DNA from: Listeria grayi DSM 20601
Lineage (GTDB): Bacteria; Bacillota; Bacilli; Lactobacillales; Listeriaceae
Assembly (NCBI RefSeq): GCF_000148995.1
Contig: NZ_GL538352.1
Span: 186,001-250,000, forward strand
DNA length: 64,000 nucleotides
Direction: 5' to 3'
The position numbers and the translations under genes were made by a program. The notes under the pieces were generated by a model that did not search any database, had not been told where the DNA came from, and saw nothing but the letters and a program-made list of their open reading frames with translations. Shown here piece by piece: positions 7,791 through 17,057 of this stretch (within the stretch, counting starts at the first letter, position 1; each line of letters opens with the position of its first letter).

Positions 7791-7792
7791 AC
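7767..7792 (-). promoter_or_regulatory. SigB-type promoter, antisense inside fliQ, directed at mogR
   Basis: On the minus strand GTTTAC (7787-7792) and GGGTAT (7767-7772) are separated by 14 bp, a close match to the SigB consensus GTTT-N13-15-GGGWAW. Nothing on the minus strand between here and mogR (start 6105) looks like a gene, so the transcript would be a roughly 1.65-kb mogR leader antisense to fliQ, fliP and the FliO-like gene. L. monocytogenes has such a SigB-dependent long mogR transcript (Anti0677, the excludon). Conservation here is inferred from the sequence alone. Confidence 0.72.
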
Positions 7793-8554
7793 ATGGAATT
7801 TCAGTTTTTATTGGCAACCGTTATTGCATTTAGCCGGATCGCAAGTTTTATTTATTTTTTTCCTTTATTAAAAAGTACCGCAATTCCTAACAGCGTGAAG
7901 GTTATTTTCGGATTGGCGCTTTCTTTTCCGGTAGCAGGAATGGTGAAAGTCGGCAATATCCACACGCTGACAGATTTATTGATCCGTGTTTCTGCGGAGG
8001 TCGTTTTCGGACTTGCTTTAGCGAAATTGATCGAAATGATCGCGCTGGTTCCTAAAATGGCGGGCTTTATGATCGATTATGATCTAGGATTTTCGCAAGT
8101 CAATTTGATTGATCCATCTTATGGCACACAAAACTCGATTACAGCTGCCATTTTAGATACATTTTTTGTGATTGTTTTTCTTTCTTTACAGGGGCTGGAT
8201 TACCTGATGTTTTACTTACTTAAATCCTTTCAGTTTACTGCCTCGATCCAGATATTGTTTGAGCAAGGCTTTATCCGCCTGCTGATCGCCACGCTTGCTT
8301 TTGCGCTTACTTCAGCGGTCTCGCTCGCGCTACCGATCATGGGAAGCATTTTTATCGTCAATATCATTTTAGCGTTTATTTCTAAAAGTGCACCGCAAAT
8401 CAATATTTTCATGAATGCGTTTATGGTCAAGATCACGCTGGGGATTTTTATTCTGGCATGTGCGGTTCCGGTCATCAGTACGGTGTTTCGACATCTGACA
8501 AATGATATGATCCAGCATTATATCTCATTTTTTGATAGTTTACTCAAGAACTAG
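7793..8554 (+). CDS. fliR: Flagellar export gate protein FliR
   Basis: The 253-residue integral membrane protein begins MEFQFLLATVIAFSRIASFI, with the conserved N-terminal helix of FliR, and has about six hydrophobic segments. DYDLGFSQVNLIDPSYG is the characteristic FliR plug-region motif. FliR completes the FliPQR gate and contacts FlhB, the next gene. The start is the ATG two bases after the fliQ stop. Confidence 0.95.
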   Translation: MEFQFLLATVIAFSRIASFIYFFPLLKSTAIPNSVKVIFGLALSFPVAGMVKVGNIHTLTDLLIRVSAEVVFGLALAKLIEMIALVPKMAGFMIDYDLGFSQVNLIDPSYGTQNSITAAILDTFFVIVFLSLQGLDYLMFYLLKSFQFTASIQILFEQGFIRLLIATLAFALTSAVSLALPIMGSIFIVNIILAFISKSAPQINIFMNAFMVKITLGIFILACAVPVISTVFRHLTNDMIQHYISFFDSLLKN

Positions 8555-8568
8555 GGGAGGCGTTGTAG

Positions 8569-9615
8569 ATGGCGAAGGATAATAAAACCGAAAAACCAAC
8601 GCCTCGCCGTATCAAAAAGGCCAGAGAGGAAGGCAATGTTGCGAAGAGCAAAGAGCTGAATAATGCGTTTTCGCTATTGATCGTTGCGGGGATGATTTTC
8701 TTTTTTGGCAAGTGGTGGATCGGCAACATGGTCACTGCATTCAAAGCGCTCTTGGAACAGCCGCCAACTCTCGGCAATGCTTCCAGCTATTCCTTATTTT
8801 TCATCTTGCAGTTTGGGAAAGTATTGCTGCCTGTGATGGTGATGGTCTTAGTGATCGGGATCTTGAATTACGCGGTCCAGGTTGGTTTCTTGTTTTCTGC
8901 GAAGTCGATCAAACCGCAGTTCAAACGACTCAATCCGGCTAATTACTTCAAGCGGGTCTTCAGCGTAAAAGGAATCGTGGAAGTGGTCAAGGCACTCCTC
9001 TTGATAACATTGCTTTCGGCGGTTGCCTATAAAGGTTTCCAAAGTCATTTGCAGACGTTGATCAGCTTTACCGGTCAAAATTGGCTTTACTCGCTTCGGC
9101 AGATTTTGCAGTTATTCAAAAATGAGTTTTTAGCACTTTTTCTAATTATTGTCGTGATCGGGCTGCTCGATTTTCTGTATCAGCGCTATGAATATAAAAA
9201 AGGGCTGCGGATGTCGAAGCAGGATATCAAAGAAGAAATGAAAGATTCAGAGGGTCGTCCGGAAGTGAAGCAGCGGCAGCGGAGTATTGCTAGAGGACTG
9301 CTACAGGGGGCGATCACCAAGAAAATGCTGGATGCGACTTTTGTCGTCAACAACCCGACACACATTTCCGTCGTGATGCGTTATGACAAAGGAAAGGATC
9401 ATGCGCCGAAGCTGCTTGCTAAGGGAGAAGATGAGCTGGCTTTGTTCATTCGGCAAATCGCAGAAACGGACGGGATCCCGATGATCACGAATAGACAAGT
9501 AGCGCGGATGATCTATTATTCGACGAACGAAGAAGAATACATCCAAGAAGATCTGTACGCTGCGGTGATCGAAATAATGAAAGAACTGATGGATAAAGAG
9601 CAACTCTCGTTTTGA
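8569..9615 (+). CDS. flhB: Flagellar export switch protein FlhB
   Basis: The 348-residue FlhB has the N-terminal signature KTEKPTPRRIKKAREEGNV, four membrane helices (about residues 28-210) and a cytoplasmic domain with the autocleavage motif NPTH at residues 262-265. Cleavage there switches export from hook to filament substrates, together with the hook-length protein. A GGGGAGGCG site precedes the ATG. Confidence 0.96.
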   Translation: MAKDNKTEKPTPRRIKKAREEGNVAKSKELNNAFSLLIVAGMIFFFGKWWIGNMVTAFKALLEQPPTLGNASSYSLFFILQFGKVLLPVMVMVLVIGILNYAVQVGFLFSAKSIKPQFKRLNPANYFKRVFSVKGIVEVVKALLLITLLSAVAYKGFQSHLQTLISFTGQNWLYSLRQILQLFKNEFLALFLIIVVIGLLDFLYQRYEYKKGLRMSKQDIKEEMKDSEGRPEVKQRQRSIARGLLQGAITKKMLDATFVVNNPTHISVVMRYDKGKDHAPKLLAKGEDELALFIRQIAETDGIPMITNRQVARMIYYSTNEEEYIQEDLYAAVIEIMKELMDKEQLSF

Positions 9616-9646
9616 GAAATAGGCTTGAGAGAAAGAGGATTACTGA

Positions 9647-11734
9647 ATGGGAAATTTAGGGACATTGAAGAAATATTTTGCCATATTAGTTGCGGTATCG
9701 TTTGTGATCGCGCTTATCCTACCATTGCCACCAATTGTGATCGACCTTGTTTTGGTCACGATTTTGGCAGTGGCTGTTTTGGTATATATGAGAGCTACAA
9801 CGATCAGAGACTGGGCGGAATTAAAATCTTTCCCGACATTACTGTTACTAATGGGGATATTTCGTGTTTCTATCAATATTTCAACAACAAGGGCGATCTT
9901 AACAACTGGCGATCCGGGACAAGTCATCAAGCAGTTTGGGAACTTTGTGATCGGTAATAATTTCGTAGTCGGAATCGTTATCTTTATCATTTTGATCGTT
10001 TTCCAATTTATCGTGGCGAATGGTTCCTCCCGTACTGCAGAAGTGGCGGCGCGTTTTACCTTAGATGCGCTTCCGGGGAAACAAATGGCGATCGATGCGG
10101 ATCTCAATCAGCGGCTGATCACAGAAGTGGAAGCAAGGCAGAAGCGTTCGGATCTCAATATGCAGACGGAATTTTACGGTGCGATGGATGGTGCCGGTAA
10201 ATTTGTAAAGGGCGATGTGCTATTTACAGTTTTGCTTGCGGTTGTCAATATCGTCTTCGGTCTGATTGTCGGTATGGTCCAAGGAAATCTCTCTTTCGGC
10301 GATGCGGTAGTGAAATATACAGAGCTTACGATCGGGGATGGAATCGTCAGCCAGATTGGTTCGCTTTTAATGGCGATGTCAACGGGTGTGATCGTAACGC
10401 GAGTATTTGACGGCGAAGAGGATAACGTTGCGGTCGGCATTTTCAAAGAATTGATGCAGAACGCGATCGTGGTTTACACGCTGGCGGCAATGTTTATTCT
10501 CATGGGGATATTCAGCCCGCTGCCGACATTCCCGTTCTTACTGATCGGTGGAGCGCTTGGCGTACTTGGCTTCCGTACACAATCAGCATTGAGCAAGAAA
10601 AAGCGGTTGGAAGCAGATATGGAAATGGCACAGCTAAAAGCCGAATCCAAAGCAGCCGAAGAAGAACAGAATCAAGCATTCGGTGCTGCGCAGGAAAAAT
10701 ATCCAGTCGTGGTAGAACTTGGATTGAATATTGCTGCATTGGTTAAACAAAAAATCAATGGCGAAACGGCGAAAGATAAGGTTATCCTGATGCGGAAGTC
10801 GATCATGCAGGATCTTGGAATCGGCGTCCCCGGCATCAATTTTAAAGATAATACCAGTTATCGGCCGCGCGGTAAATATGTGATCAAGATCAAAGGCGTG
10901 CCGATTGCGGAAGGGATTTTAAAAGCGGGACATTTACTTGCTCTTAAAACTCCGGGTGTGATGGTCGACCTCAACGCAGAACCGACGAAAGATCCGATTT
11001 TCGGTGAAGACGGTTACTGGATCTTGCCAGGGGAACTGGAAGATGCACAGCTCAAAAACTACCAAGTACTTGAGCCGCTCAGTATCCTTATCACTCATTT
11101 AGACGTTGCACTACGCAAAAATCTGCATGAACTCCTGATGCGTCAGCAAATCAAAGAGCTGATCGATGGTTTGGCAGATGATAATCAGATCCTCATTGAT
11201 GAGATCAAGAAAAAGGAAATCGATTATTCCCTTATCCAAGGCGTATTGAAACAATTATTAAAAGAAGGTATTTCCGTCCGCGATCTGCCGACTATCATCG
11301 AAGGGATTATCGACGGTCAGACCATTTATCCAAATGATTTAGATGGAATCACTTCTTTCGTTCGCGAACGGATCTCGAAAGTCATCTGCGAGCAGGCGAA
11401 GAATCAGGACGGCAAAATATACGCTTTGCTACTGCAAGACTCGATCGAACTCGATACCGAGATCGTCACCACTCCCTATTACGGTTACGCGCTCAATTGG
11501 GAGCTGGAAAAAGAGATCCCTGTTATGCAGAAAATCAAAGAAACGATCCAAAAAGCACAACTTACTGGCCGCGAACCAGTTGTTCTCACAAGACGAAAAG
11601 ACTTTCGCTTCGGCTTTGTCCGTGTTTTGGAAAGATATCAGATCGATATCCCGGTACTCGCGATCAGCGAGCTTTCCCCAGAAACGGAAGTAGAACAAAT
11701 TGCACTGATTGACGGTGCGCAAGGTGGTGGATAA
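9647..11734 (+). CDS. flhA: Flagellar export platform protein FlhA
   Basis: This 695-residue protein has about eight N-terminal membrane helices to residue ~310, with the FHIPEP-type cytoplasmic signature in PGKQMAIDADLNQRLITE. The large C-terminal export domain (about 345-690) forms the nonameric ring that docks chaperone-substrate complexes. It follows flhB by 31 bases and has a weak GAGAGAAAGAGGA site. The length is normal for the family. Confidence 0.96.
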   Translation: MGNLGTLKKYFAILVAVSFVIALILPLPPIVIDLVLVTILAVAVLVYMRATTIRDWAELKSFPTLLLLMGIFRVSINISTTRAILTTGDPGQVIKQFGNFVIGNNFVVGIVIFIILIVFQFIVANGSSRTAEVAARFTLDALPGKQMAIDADLNQRLITEVEARQKRSDLNMQTEFYGAMDGAGKFVKGDVLFTVLLAVVNIVFGLIVGMVQGNLSFGDAVVKYTELTIGDGIVSQIGSLLMAMSTGVIVTRVFDGEEDNVAVGIFKELMQNAIVVYTLAAMFILMGIFSPLPTFPFLLIGGALGVLGFRTQSALSKKKRLEADMEMAQLKAESKAAEEEQNQAFGAAQEKYPVVVELGLNIAALVKQKINGETAKDKVILMRKSIMQDLGIGVPGINFKDNTSYRPRGKYVIKIKGVPIAEGILKAGHLLALKTPGVMVDLNAEPTKDPIFGEDGYWILPGELEDAQLKNYQVLEPLSILITHLDVALRKNLHELLMRQQIKELIDGLADDNQILIDEIKKKEIDYSLIQGVLKQLLKEGISVRDLPTIIEGIIDGQTIYPNDLDGITSFVRERISKVICEQAKNQDGKIYALLLQDSIELDTEIVTTPYYGYALNWELEKEIPVMQKIKETIQKAQLTGREPVVLTRRKDFRFGFVRVLERYQIDIPVLAISELSPETEVEQIALIDGAQGGG

Positions 11735-11736
11735 AA

Positions 11737-12963
11737 ATGACAAATCAGCTGATCGAGAAAATCGAAGTATTTAAAGCAGAAACGAAAAAAGAACTGCATA
11801 AAAAAATTCGTGAAGCTTCTAGCGGACCTTATAAAATCACAGATGAACGTGTTCGCCGGCTTGGTATTTTCAAAAAGCAATACGAAGTGACAGCAGTCAT
11901 CACGAAGCAAGTCTCCATTGCGGACGGCAGACAGGATTTTGCCGAAAGGTTAGAAGAAAAGATCCTGCGGGAGCGGCCGAAAGATGCGATGTTGCTCAAA
12001 AAGGAAAAACTGTTGGAAATGCTGGCAGCAGGAGCAGAACTTGCTCAGTCAACGCCGCTTTTAGAAGAAAAAAAGATCACCCAGGCAGATTTCGAATCAC
12101 TACGGGCAGAACTGGCAGCAGCAAACAAACAACTGTCCGAAAAATTATATCAAGAACGCATAGCCAGCAGCGGTTTTGTCCGTTTCTTGAAAAAGATCGG
12201 AATCGATAGCAGTTATCATCCCCGCTTTATCAAACAAGTCCAAAAAGAATTAGGAGCAGTCGAAAGTCTGCACGAAGACGACTATCTGCCGTGGCTGAGA
12301 TTAGCGATCGGAAAATCGATCCCGCCTTATCGGCCCGTCATACTAAAGCAACAACGGATCATTTCGCTGATTGGACAGACAGGCGTAGGAAAAACGACGA
12401 CATTAGTCAAACTAGGCTGGCAGCTACTAGAACAAGGGGAAACGGTCGGCTTCATTACGACTGATACCTTCCGATCCGGTGCCGTCGAGCAGTTTCAAGG
12501 CTATGCCGATAAACTGGAAGCAGAGCTGATCGTGGCAAAGAGTCCGGAAGAGCTGAAAGAAGCAATCGATTATCTTACTTTTGTCAGCGGCGTCGACCAT
12601 ATTTTGATTGATACAGTTGGCAGAAATTATTTCGACGCAGAAACGATTGCAGAATTAGATGCTTATTATCAGATCATTCAACCTGACCTTACGTGCTTCG
12701 TATTTAACGCCAATAGTAGTACTGCTGACATTCAATTGATACTAGGCAAACTCGAAAATATTCCGATAGACGGTTTTATTGTTACTAAATTAGATGAAAC
12801 AGCGCTATTAGGAAATTACTACCGCTTTACGCAAGAATTAACGCAGCCGATTCTGTGGGTCACAGACGGACAAACTATTTCCGAGCATATCCATATGCCA
12901 AGTGAACGCTGGGTTACAGATCGCTTGTTGGAAACAGACCACAAGGGAGGTAATGAGGTATGA
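11737..12963 (+). CDS. flhF: Flagellar SRP-like GTPase FlhF
   Basis: The 408-residue protein has an N-terminal basic region, an N-domain helix bundle and the SRP-type GTPase domain with P-loop GQTGVGKT at residues 213-220, then DTFRSGAVEQF, DTVGRN and TKLDET. FlhF directs where flagella are placed and promotes early basal-body assembly. No flhG/ylxH partner is in this window. It starts two bases after flhA and overlaps flgG by 4 bases. Confidence 0.93.
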   Translation: MTNQLIEKIEVFKAETKKELHKKIREASSGPYKITDERVRRLGIFKKQYEVTAVITKQVSIADGRQDFAERLEEKILRERPKDAMLLKKEKLLEMLAAGAELAQSTPLLEEKKITQADFESLRAELAAANKQLSEKLYQERIASSGFVRFLKKIGIDSSYHPRFIKQVQKELGAVESLHEDDYLPWLRLAIGKSIPPYRPVILKQQRIISLIGQTGVGKTTTLVKLGWQLLEQGETVGFITTDTFRSGAVEQFQGYADKLEAELIVAKSPEELKEAIDYLTFVSGVDHILIDTVGRNYFDAETIAELDAYYQIIQPDLTCFVFNANSSTADIQLILGKLENIPIDGFIVTKLDETALLGNYYRFTQELTQPILWVTDGQTISEHIHMPSERWVTDRLLETDHKGGNEV

Positions 12964-13739
12964 AAGGACTTTATATCGGCGCAGCTGGAATGATGAACTA
13001 CATGAAGCACCTCGACGTGCATTCCAATAACATCGCCAATAGTGAAACGGCCGGCTTTAAATTCGACCAGCTGACGAGCCAAGCGATGTCGCGCAAGCAA
13101 GTACAGTTTAATCAGGCAGATAGTGCGAAAACGATCGGCAGTGTCGATTATGCCGTGCATCCGAATCAGACATTCGTCAACTTGAAACAGGGCTCCATGC
13201 AAGTTACTGGCCGCGATCTGGATTTCTTTCTCCATGATGCCGACTCGGAAGCCGGCAGTAGTTTCTTCGTTGCTGGTAAGGACGGCGAAACCTTTTTGAC
13301 ACGAGGCGGTTCTTTCTATTCCGACCAGAATGGTTTCTTGAAAACAAGCGACGGTGCTAATCTGCTGGCTGAAAACGGTACGGCGATTCAAGTGGGAGCA
13401 CAGACGAAGATCACTGTCGACACAGCCGGAAATATTCGCCGTGCGGACACTAATGAACTGCTTGGCAAACTACAAACTAAATTTATTGCAGCTGATCAGC
13501 GAGGTAATCTCGAAAAAAACGGATTAGGACAACTGACACTCAAGACAGGAACGATTCAAGGGCTTCCTGCTGGCAGGGCGCTGATCCAAAATGGTGTGCT
13601 AGAATCTTCTAATGTGGATATGAGCACGGAAATGGTGGAACTGATGGATAATCAGCGCATGGTCCAAGCATCGAGCAATATCATCAAGATGTTTGATACA
13701 GTTTACGATAAAGAATCAAGCGGACTACTTAGAAACTAA
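12960..13739 (+). CDS. flgG: Flagellar hook-basal body rod protein (FlgG type)
   Basis: The 259-residue protein has the rod/hook N-terminal motif NNIANSETAGFK and the C-terminal motif SSNVDMSTEMVELMDNQRMV, typical of distal rod proteins FlgF/FlgG. It is placed after flhF as in other Listeria and is the only FlgG/FlgF-like gene in the window. The start ATG overlaps the flhF stop. Confidence 0.88.
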   Translation: MKGLYIGAAGMMNYMKHLDVHSNNIANSETAGFKFDQLTSQAMSRKQVQFNQADSAKTIGSVDYAVHPNQTFVNLKQGSMQVTGRDLDFFLHDADSEAGSSFFVAGKDGETFLTRGGSFYSDQNGFLKTSDGANLLAENGTAIQVGAQTKITVDTAGNIRRADTNELLGKLQTKFIAADQRGNLEKNGLGQLTLKTGTIQGLPAGRALIQNGVLESSNVDMSTEMVELMDNQRMVQASSNIIKMFDTVYDKESSGLLRN

Positions 13740-13767
13740 TCTGAAATAAAAAAGGGAGGGGCTAAGC

Positions 13768-14559
13768 ATGATCCCCAATTTAGAAAAAGATTATTATTTT
13801 TTTATCCGCGCAATCAAAAAAGAGTTTGGACTTAGTTTGCATCTATATAAAGAAACACAGATGAAAAGAAGGATCTTGTCATTTTTGACAAAAAAAGGGT
13901 TTCAAACATTTGGGGAGTTTTTTAACCAGTTAAAACATAATTCGCAGCTGCTGGATGATTTTATTAGTCTGATCACGATCAATGTTTCCGCCTTTTTCCG
14001 CAATCGGCAGAAATGGCTGCAATTGGAAGAAGCAATCATTCCAAAGCTCGCGGAAGAGACGCGGGGGAGGATCAAGATCTGGAGTGCTGCTTGTTCTTCC
14101 GGGGAAGAGCCTTACACACTATCGATTTTGATGAACCGTTGCATGAATCGGCAGAACTATGAGATCGTCGCCACTGATATCGAACCGGCGATCTTGAAAC
14201 GAGCTGTGATCGGCAGGTATTCGCCGCGGCAGCTGGAAGAGCTGACACCGGAAGAGAAAGAGCAGTATTTCGATAAACATCCAGATGGTACTTATGAGAT
14301 ATTGAAACAATATCGGCAAGCGATTCGCTTCAAACGTCATGATCTTTTAAATGACGAGTATGAAAAACATGTGGATCTGATCGTCTGTCGAAATGTCTTG
14401 ATCTACTTTACCGCTGAAGGAAAAGATGCAATATACAGAGGGTTTGCAGCGTCGCTTCGCAAAGGCGGGATCTTATTTTTAGGTGGATCTGAACAAATAT
14501 TGAATCCGGCAAGTTATGGTTTTGCGCTACTAGAAAACTTTTTTTACATAAAACTATAA
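13768..14559 (+). CDS. cheR: Chemotaxis protein methyltransferase CheR
   Basis: The 263-residue protein methylates glutamates of chemoreceptors using S-adenosylmethionine. The N-terminal helical domain (1-75) ends at TINVSAFFRNRQKW. The SAM-binding core shows IWSAACSSGEEPYTL and IVCRNVLIYF. It has an AAGGGAGGGG site and ATG start. No cheB methylesterase gene lies in the window. Confidence 0.93.
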   Translation: MIPNLEKDYYFFIRAIKKEFGLSLHLYKETQMKRRILSFLTKKGFQTFGEFFNQLKHNSQLLDDFISLITINVSAFFRNRQKWLQLEEAIIPKLAEETRGRIKIWSAACSSGEEPYTLSILMNRCMNRQNYEIVATDIEPAILKRAVIGRYSPRQLEELTPEEKEQYFDKHPDGTYEILKQYRQAIRFKRHDLLNDEYEKHVDLIVCRNVLIYFTAEGKDAIYRGFAASLRKGGILFLGGSEQILNPASYGFALLENFFYIKL

Positions 14560-14571
14560 GGGGTGAATGAA

Positions 14572-14907
14572 ATGACGAGAGAAGAAAGTATCAAACGTTT
14601 AACTTTTTTTGAAGACAAACCGGGATTAGCTGAGCAGATCCTGCGGCTGGAAAAACAGGAACAGGTTTTTCTGCCGAATCAGTTTGAAATCAAACAGACG
14701 AGTGGGTATGAGATTGGGGAAAAAATCGTCCTGCTGGGAAGACTAGAAAATTTTTATTTCATCGGTATCAAAAAAACGGATGAGTCGCTTTACCAATGTC
14801 AGGCATTTGTCGGGGAAGCAAGTGCGAAAGCGTTTTTCGTGAACTTGCCGGACATCGAAAAAGAACTGATGGCATTTTGGCTGAACGAAGTGGAATTAGT
14901 CCGATAA
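14572..14907 (+). CDS. Uncharacterised Listeria motility-locus protein
   Basis: This small soluble protein of 111 residues has no signal peptide or membrane helix; its middle reads GYEIGEKIVLLGRLENFYFIG (two strands of a likely beta sandwich). It sits between cheR and motA, the position of lmo0684. The ATG at 14572 follows AAGGGGTG; a GTG nine bases upstream lies within that site. The function is not known, but its fixed place in the operon implies a role in chemotaxis or motor function. Confidence 0.75.
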   Translation: MTREESIKRLTFFEDKPGLAEQILRLEKQEQVFLPNQFEIKQTSGYEIGEKIVLLGRLENFYFIGIKKTDESLYQCQAFVGEASAKAFFVNLPDIEKELMAFWLNEVELVR

Positions 14908-14928
14908 AACAGAAAGAAGGGATAGAAT

Positions 14929-15765
14929 ATGGAAATAACAACGATTATTGGGTTGATTCTTGCGGTCATCGTCATTGCCGGATCATTTTTGATCCAGCAC
15001 ATCTCGCTGGCGATGCTGTTTAGTGCCGAAGCCTTGATTGTTATCATTTTAGGAACGATCACGAGTGTTTTGATGGCACATCCGTGGAATGATGTGAAAA
15101 GAGTTCCGCAGCTTTTCAAAGTGTTGTTCACGACCGAAAGCGGCCCAAGTAAAATCGAAGTCTTGCGAACATTCAAGGAATATGCGGATACGATCAGACG
15201 AAGCGGTGTACTTGCTTTGGAAGAAGAAGTCGACGAGATCCCGGATAAGTTTCTACGTCGCGGACTGCGTTTAGTTGTTGATGGCCAGTCTTCGCCGGAA
15301 TTTCTGCGTGAAACGATGGAAGAAGAAGTTTCCTCGATGGAAGAACGACATGAAAACTACGCGAAGATCTTTGCGTCAGCAGGATCTTATGCACCGACCC
15401 TTGGAGTGCTCGGGGCGGCGATGGGACTTATCCATGCGATGGGGCAGATGTCCAATCCGGATAAGCTGAGCGAGGCGATCGCGGCAGCATTCGTATGTAC
15501 GATTTTCGGTATCTTTACGGGTTACGTACTTTGGAATCCGTTTGCGAATAAATTACGGATAAAATCACGTCAGGAAGCGCATAAGCGTTATATGATCATT
15601 GAAGGCGTTGTCGCGCTGCAGGAAAGGAATGCACCGCGAATGATAGAAGAACGGTTATTGTCATTCTTAAGTCCACAAGAAAAGGATGCGCTGCTAAATG
15701 GAGACGGAGAAAAAACGAAACAAATGGAGGCGGTCAGCAGTGAGGCGTCGCAAGAAACACTCTGA
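14929..15765 (+). CDS. motA: Flagellar motor stator protein MotA
   Basis: The 278-residue proton-channel stator subunit has four membrane helices (about 3-22, 30-50, 150-170 and 185-205). The cytoplasmic loop between TM2 and TM3 contains the torque-generating charged residues (LRRGLRLVVDG region), and SAGSYAPTLGVLGAAMGLIH is the TM3 signature. It overlaps motB by 26 bases if motB begins at the GTG at 15740. Confidence 0.95.
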   Translation: MEITTIIGLILAVIVIAGSFLIQHISLAMLFSAEALIVIILGTITSVLMAHPWNDVKRVPQLFKVLFTTESGPSKIEVLRTFKEYADTIRRSGVLALEEEVDEIPDKFLRRGLRLVVDGQSSPEFLRETMEEEVSSMEERHENYAKIFASAGSYAPTLGVLGAAMGLIHAMGQMSNPDKLSEAIAAAFVCTIFGIFTGYVLWNPFANKLRIKSRQEAHKRYMIIEGVVALQERNAPRMIEERLLSFLSPQEKDALLNGDGEKTKQMEAVSSEASQETL

Positions 15766-16537
15766 GGAACATGTGGACGAATCATGGCTGCTCCCGTACA
15801 GTGATTTACTGACATTGCTTTTAGCTCTTTTTATTGTTTTATTTGCAACCAGCTCGATCGATGCGAAAAAATTCGAACAAATGGGAAATGCGTTTAAAAA
15901 AATCGTGGACGAAGGTGCTGCTGGAAATCAGGCACATGTCGCAAAAAGCAAAGACCCGACTAACATCAGTGCTGACGCGATCGAAAAAGCCATGGCAGCT
16001 CAAGATAAGCAGAAATCAGCAGCAGCTTCTAAAAAAGCATTGGAAAAACAGAATAAAATGCAACTCGAAGCTTTCAAGAAAAAGCTGGATAGCTACATTT
16101 CCACCGAACATTTAGAAGCGAAGTTGAGTACAAGATACGCAAACGATGGCCTGCTGATCACGATTCGTGATGATATCTTGTTTGACTCGGGAAGTGCTGA
16201 ACTGAGTGCTAGCAAACGGAAAATCGCCAAAGAGATCGGTATGCTTTTTAAACAAGGCGACAGCAAAATGGAGGGGATCATCTCTGGACACACAGATGAT
16301 GTTCCGATCCATACCGCAACTTACAAATCGAACTGGGAATTAAGTGCAGCTAGAGCTGTTAATTTCATGGAAGCGATCATTACTGAGAATACATCGCTTG
16401 ATCCGGGGCTTTTCAGCGCACGCGGTTATGGCGAATACAAGCCAGTCGCTAAAAATGATAATGCGGTAGATCGTGAAAAAAACAGACGGGTCGAGATTAT
16501 GGTCAGACCGCTGAACAACAAAGTGGAGGAAGAGTAG
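15740..16537 (+). CDS. motB: Flagellar motor stator protein MotB
   Basis: The 265-residue partner of MotA has a short cytoplasmic N-terminus, one membrane helix with the proton-carrying Asp at residue 22 (YSDLLTLLLALFIVLFA), a plug/linker rich in Ala, Lys and Gln, and a C-terminal OmpA-like peptidoglycan-binding domain (ISGHTDDVPI, NRRVEIMV). The GTG at 15740 has GGAGGCGG six bases before it; an in-frame ATG at 15698, inside motA, is less likely. Confidence 0.94.
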   Translation: MRRRKKHSEEHVDESWLLPYSDLLTLLLALFIVLFATSSIDAKKFEQMGNAFKKIVDEGAAGNQAHVAKSKDPTNISADAIEKAMAAQDKQKSAAASKKALEKQNKMQLEAFKKKLDSYISTEHLEAKLSTRYANDGLLITIRDDILFDSGSAELSASKRKIAKEIGMLFKQGDSKMEGIISGHTDDVPIHTATYKSNWELSAARAVNFMEAIITENTSLDPGLFSARGYGEYKPVAKNDNAVDREKNRRVEIMVRPLNNKVEEE

Positions 16538-17038
16538 ATGCAGATATATGTAGCCGGTTCCCACCGTTTAAGCGAGTGGGATAAAAAGGAAATCTATCAG
16601 TATTTAGAAAAATATGCGGCTGTGAATCATATCCATTTATTAGCGTTCAAATCGATCGAAAACGAAGTCCTGCGGTTTTTCTTAGAGAATGAAGCTCTGG
16701 CGCCGCGGCTTTCGGTCTACACGCTACCTTCGCTGGAATGTTTGCCTGAGCCGTTTTGCGGAGCAATCACATATCTGCAGGAACTTGGCGCTTCGCATCA
16801 GCATTTTTATTATTATGATACCCAGATCGCTAAAACGAAATTAGAATTATTTCAAGAAGCGATCATTGAAAAAATGGATTTAGTTTGTTGTTTTTATAAC
16901 GGCGATAAGCCGGCAGATATGATTCCAGTAGATGTGGCCAAACAGCTAGGCGTGCAAAGTGCGATCTATGACTTGCCCAAGCAGAAGAAGCATCTCATTT
17001 ACCGGAGCAATGGGGATAAGATAAGACTAGTAAATTAA
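16538..17038 (+). CDS. Uncharacterised protein between motB and gmaR
   Basis: The 166-residue soluble protein starts at an ATG directly after the motB stop, with a GGAGGAAG site. It has alternating strands and helices (MQIYVAGSHRLSEWDK at the start, EKMDLVCCFYNGDKPADMIP and VDVAKQLGVQSAIYDL later), suggesting a Rossmann-like nucleotide- or sugar-binding fold, but I do not recognise the family. It matches lmo0687 by position. Adjacency to the glycosyltransferase GmaR hints at flagellin modification or motor control; this is inference only. Confidence 0.75.
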   Translation: MQIYVAGSHRLSEWDKKEIYQYLEKYAAVNHIHLLAFKSIENEVLRFFLENEALAPRLSVYTLPSLECLPEPFCGAITYLQELGASHQHFYYYDTQIAKTKLELFQEAIIEKMDLVCCFYNGDKPADMIPVDVAKQLGVQSAIYDLPKQKKHLIYRSNGDKIRLVN

Positions 17039-17057
17039 TTGAGGAAGAGGGAGAATT

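Noticed and set aside
9640-10107. A 155-codon minus-strand frame inside flhA
   Set aside because: It is the complement of a strongly conserved membrane-protein coding region and has no ribosome binding site or domain.
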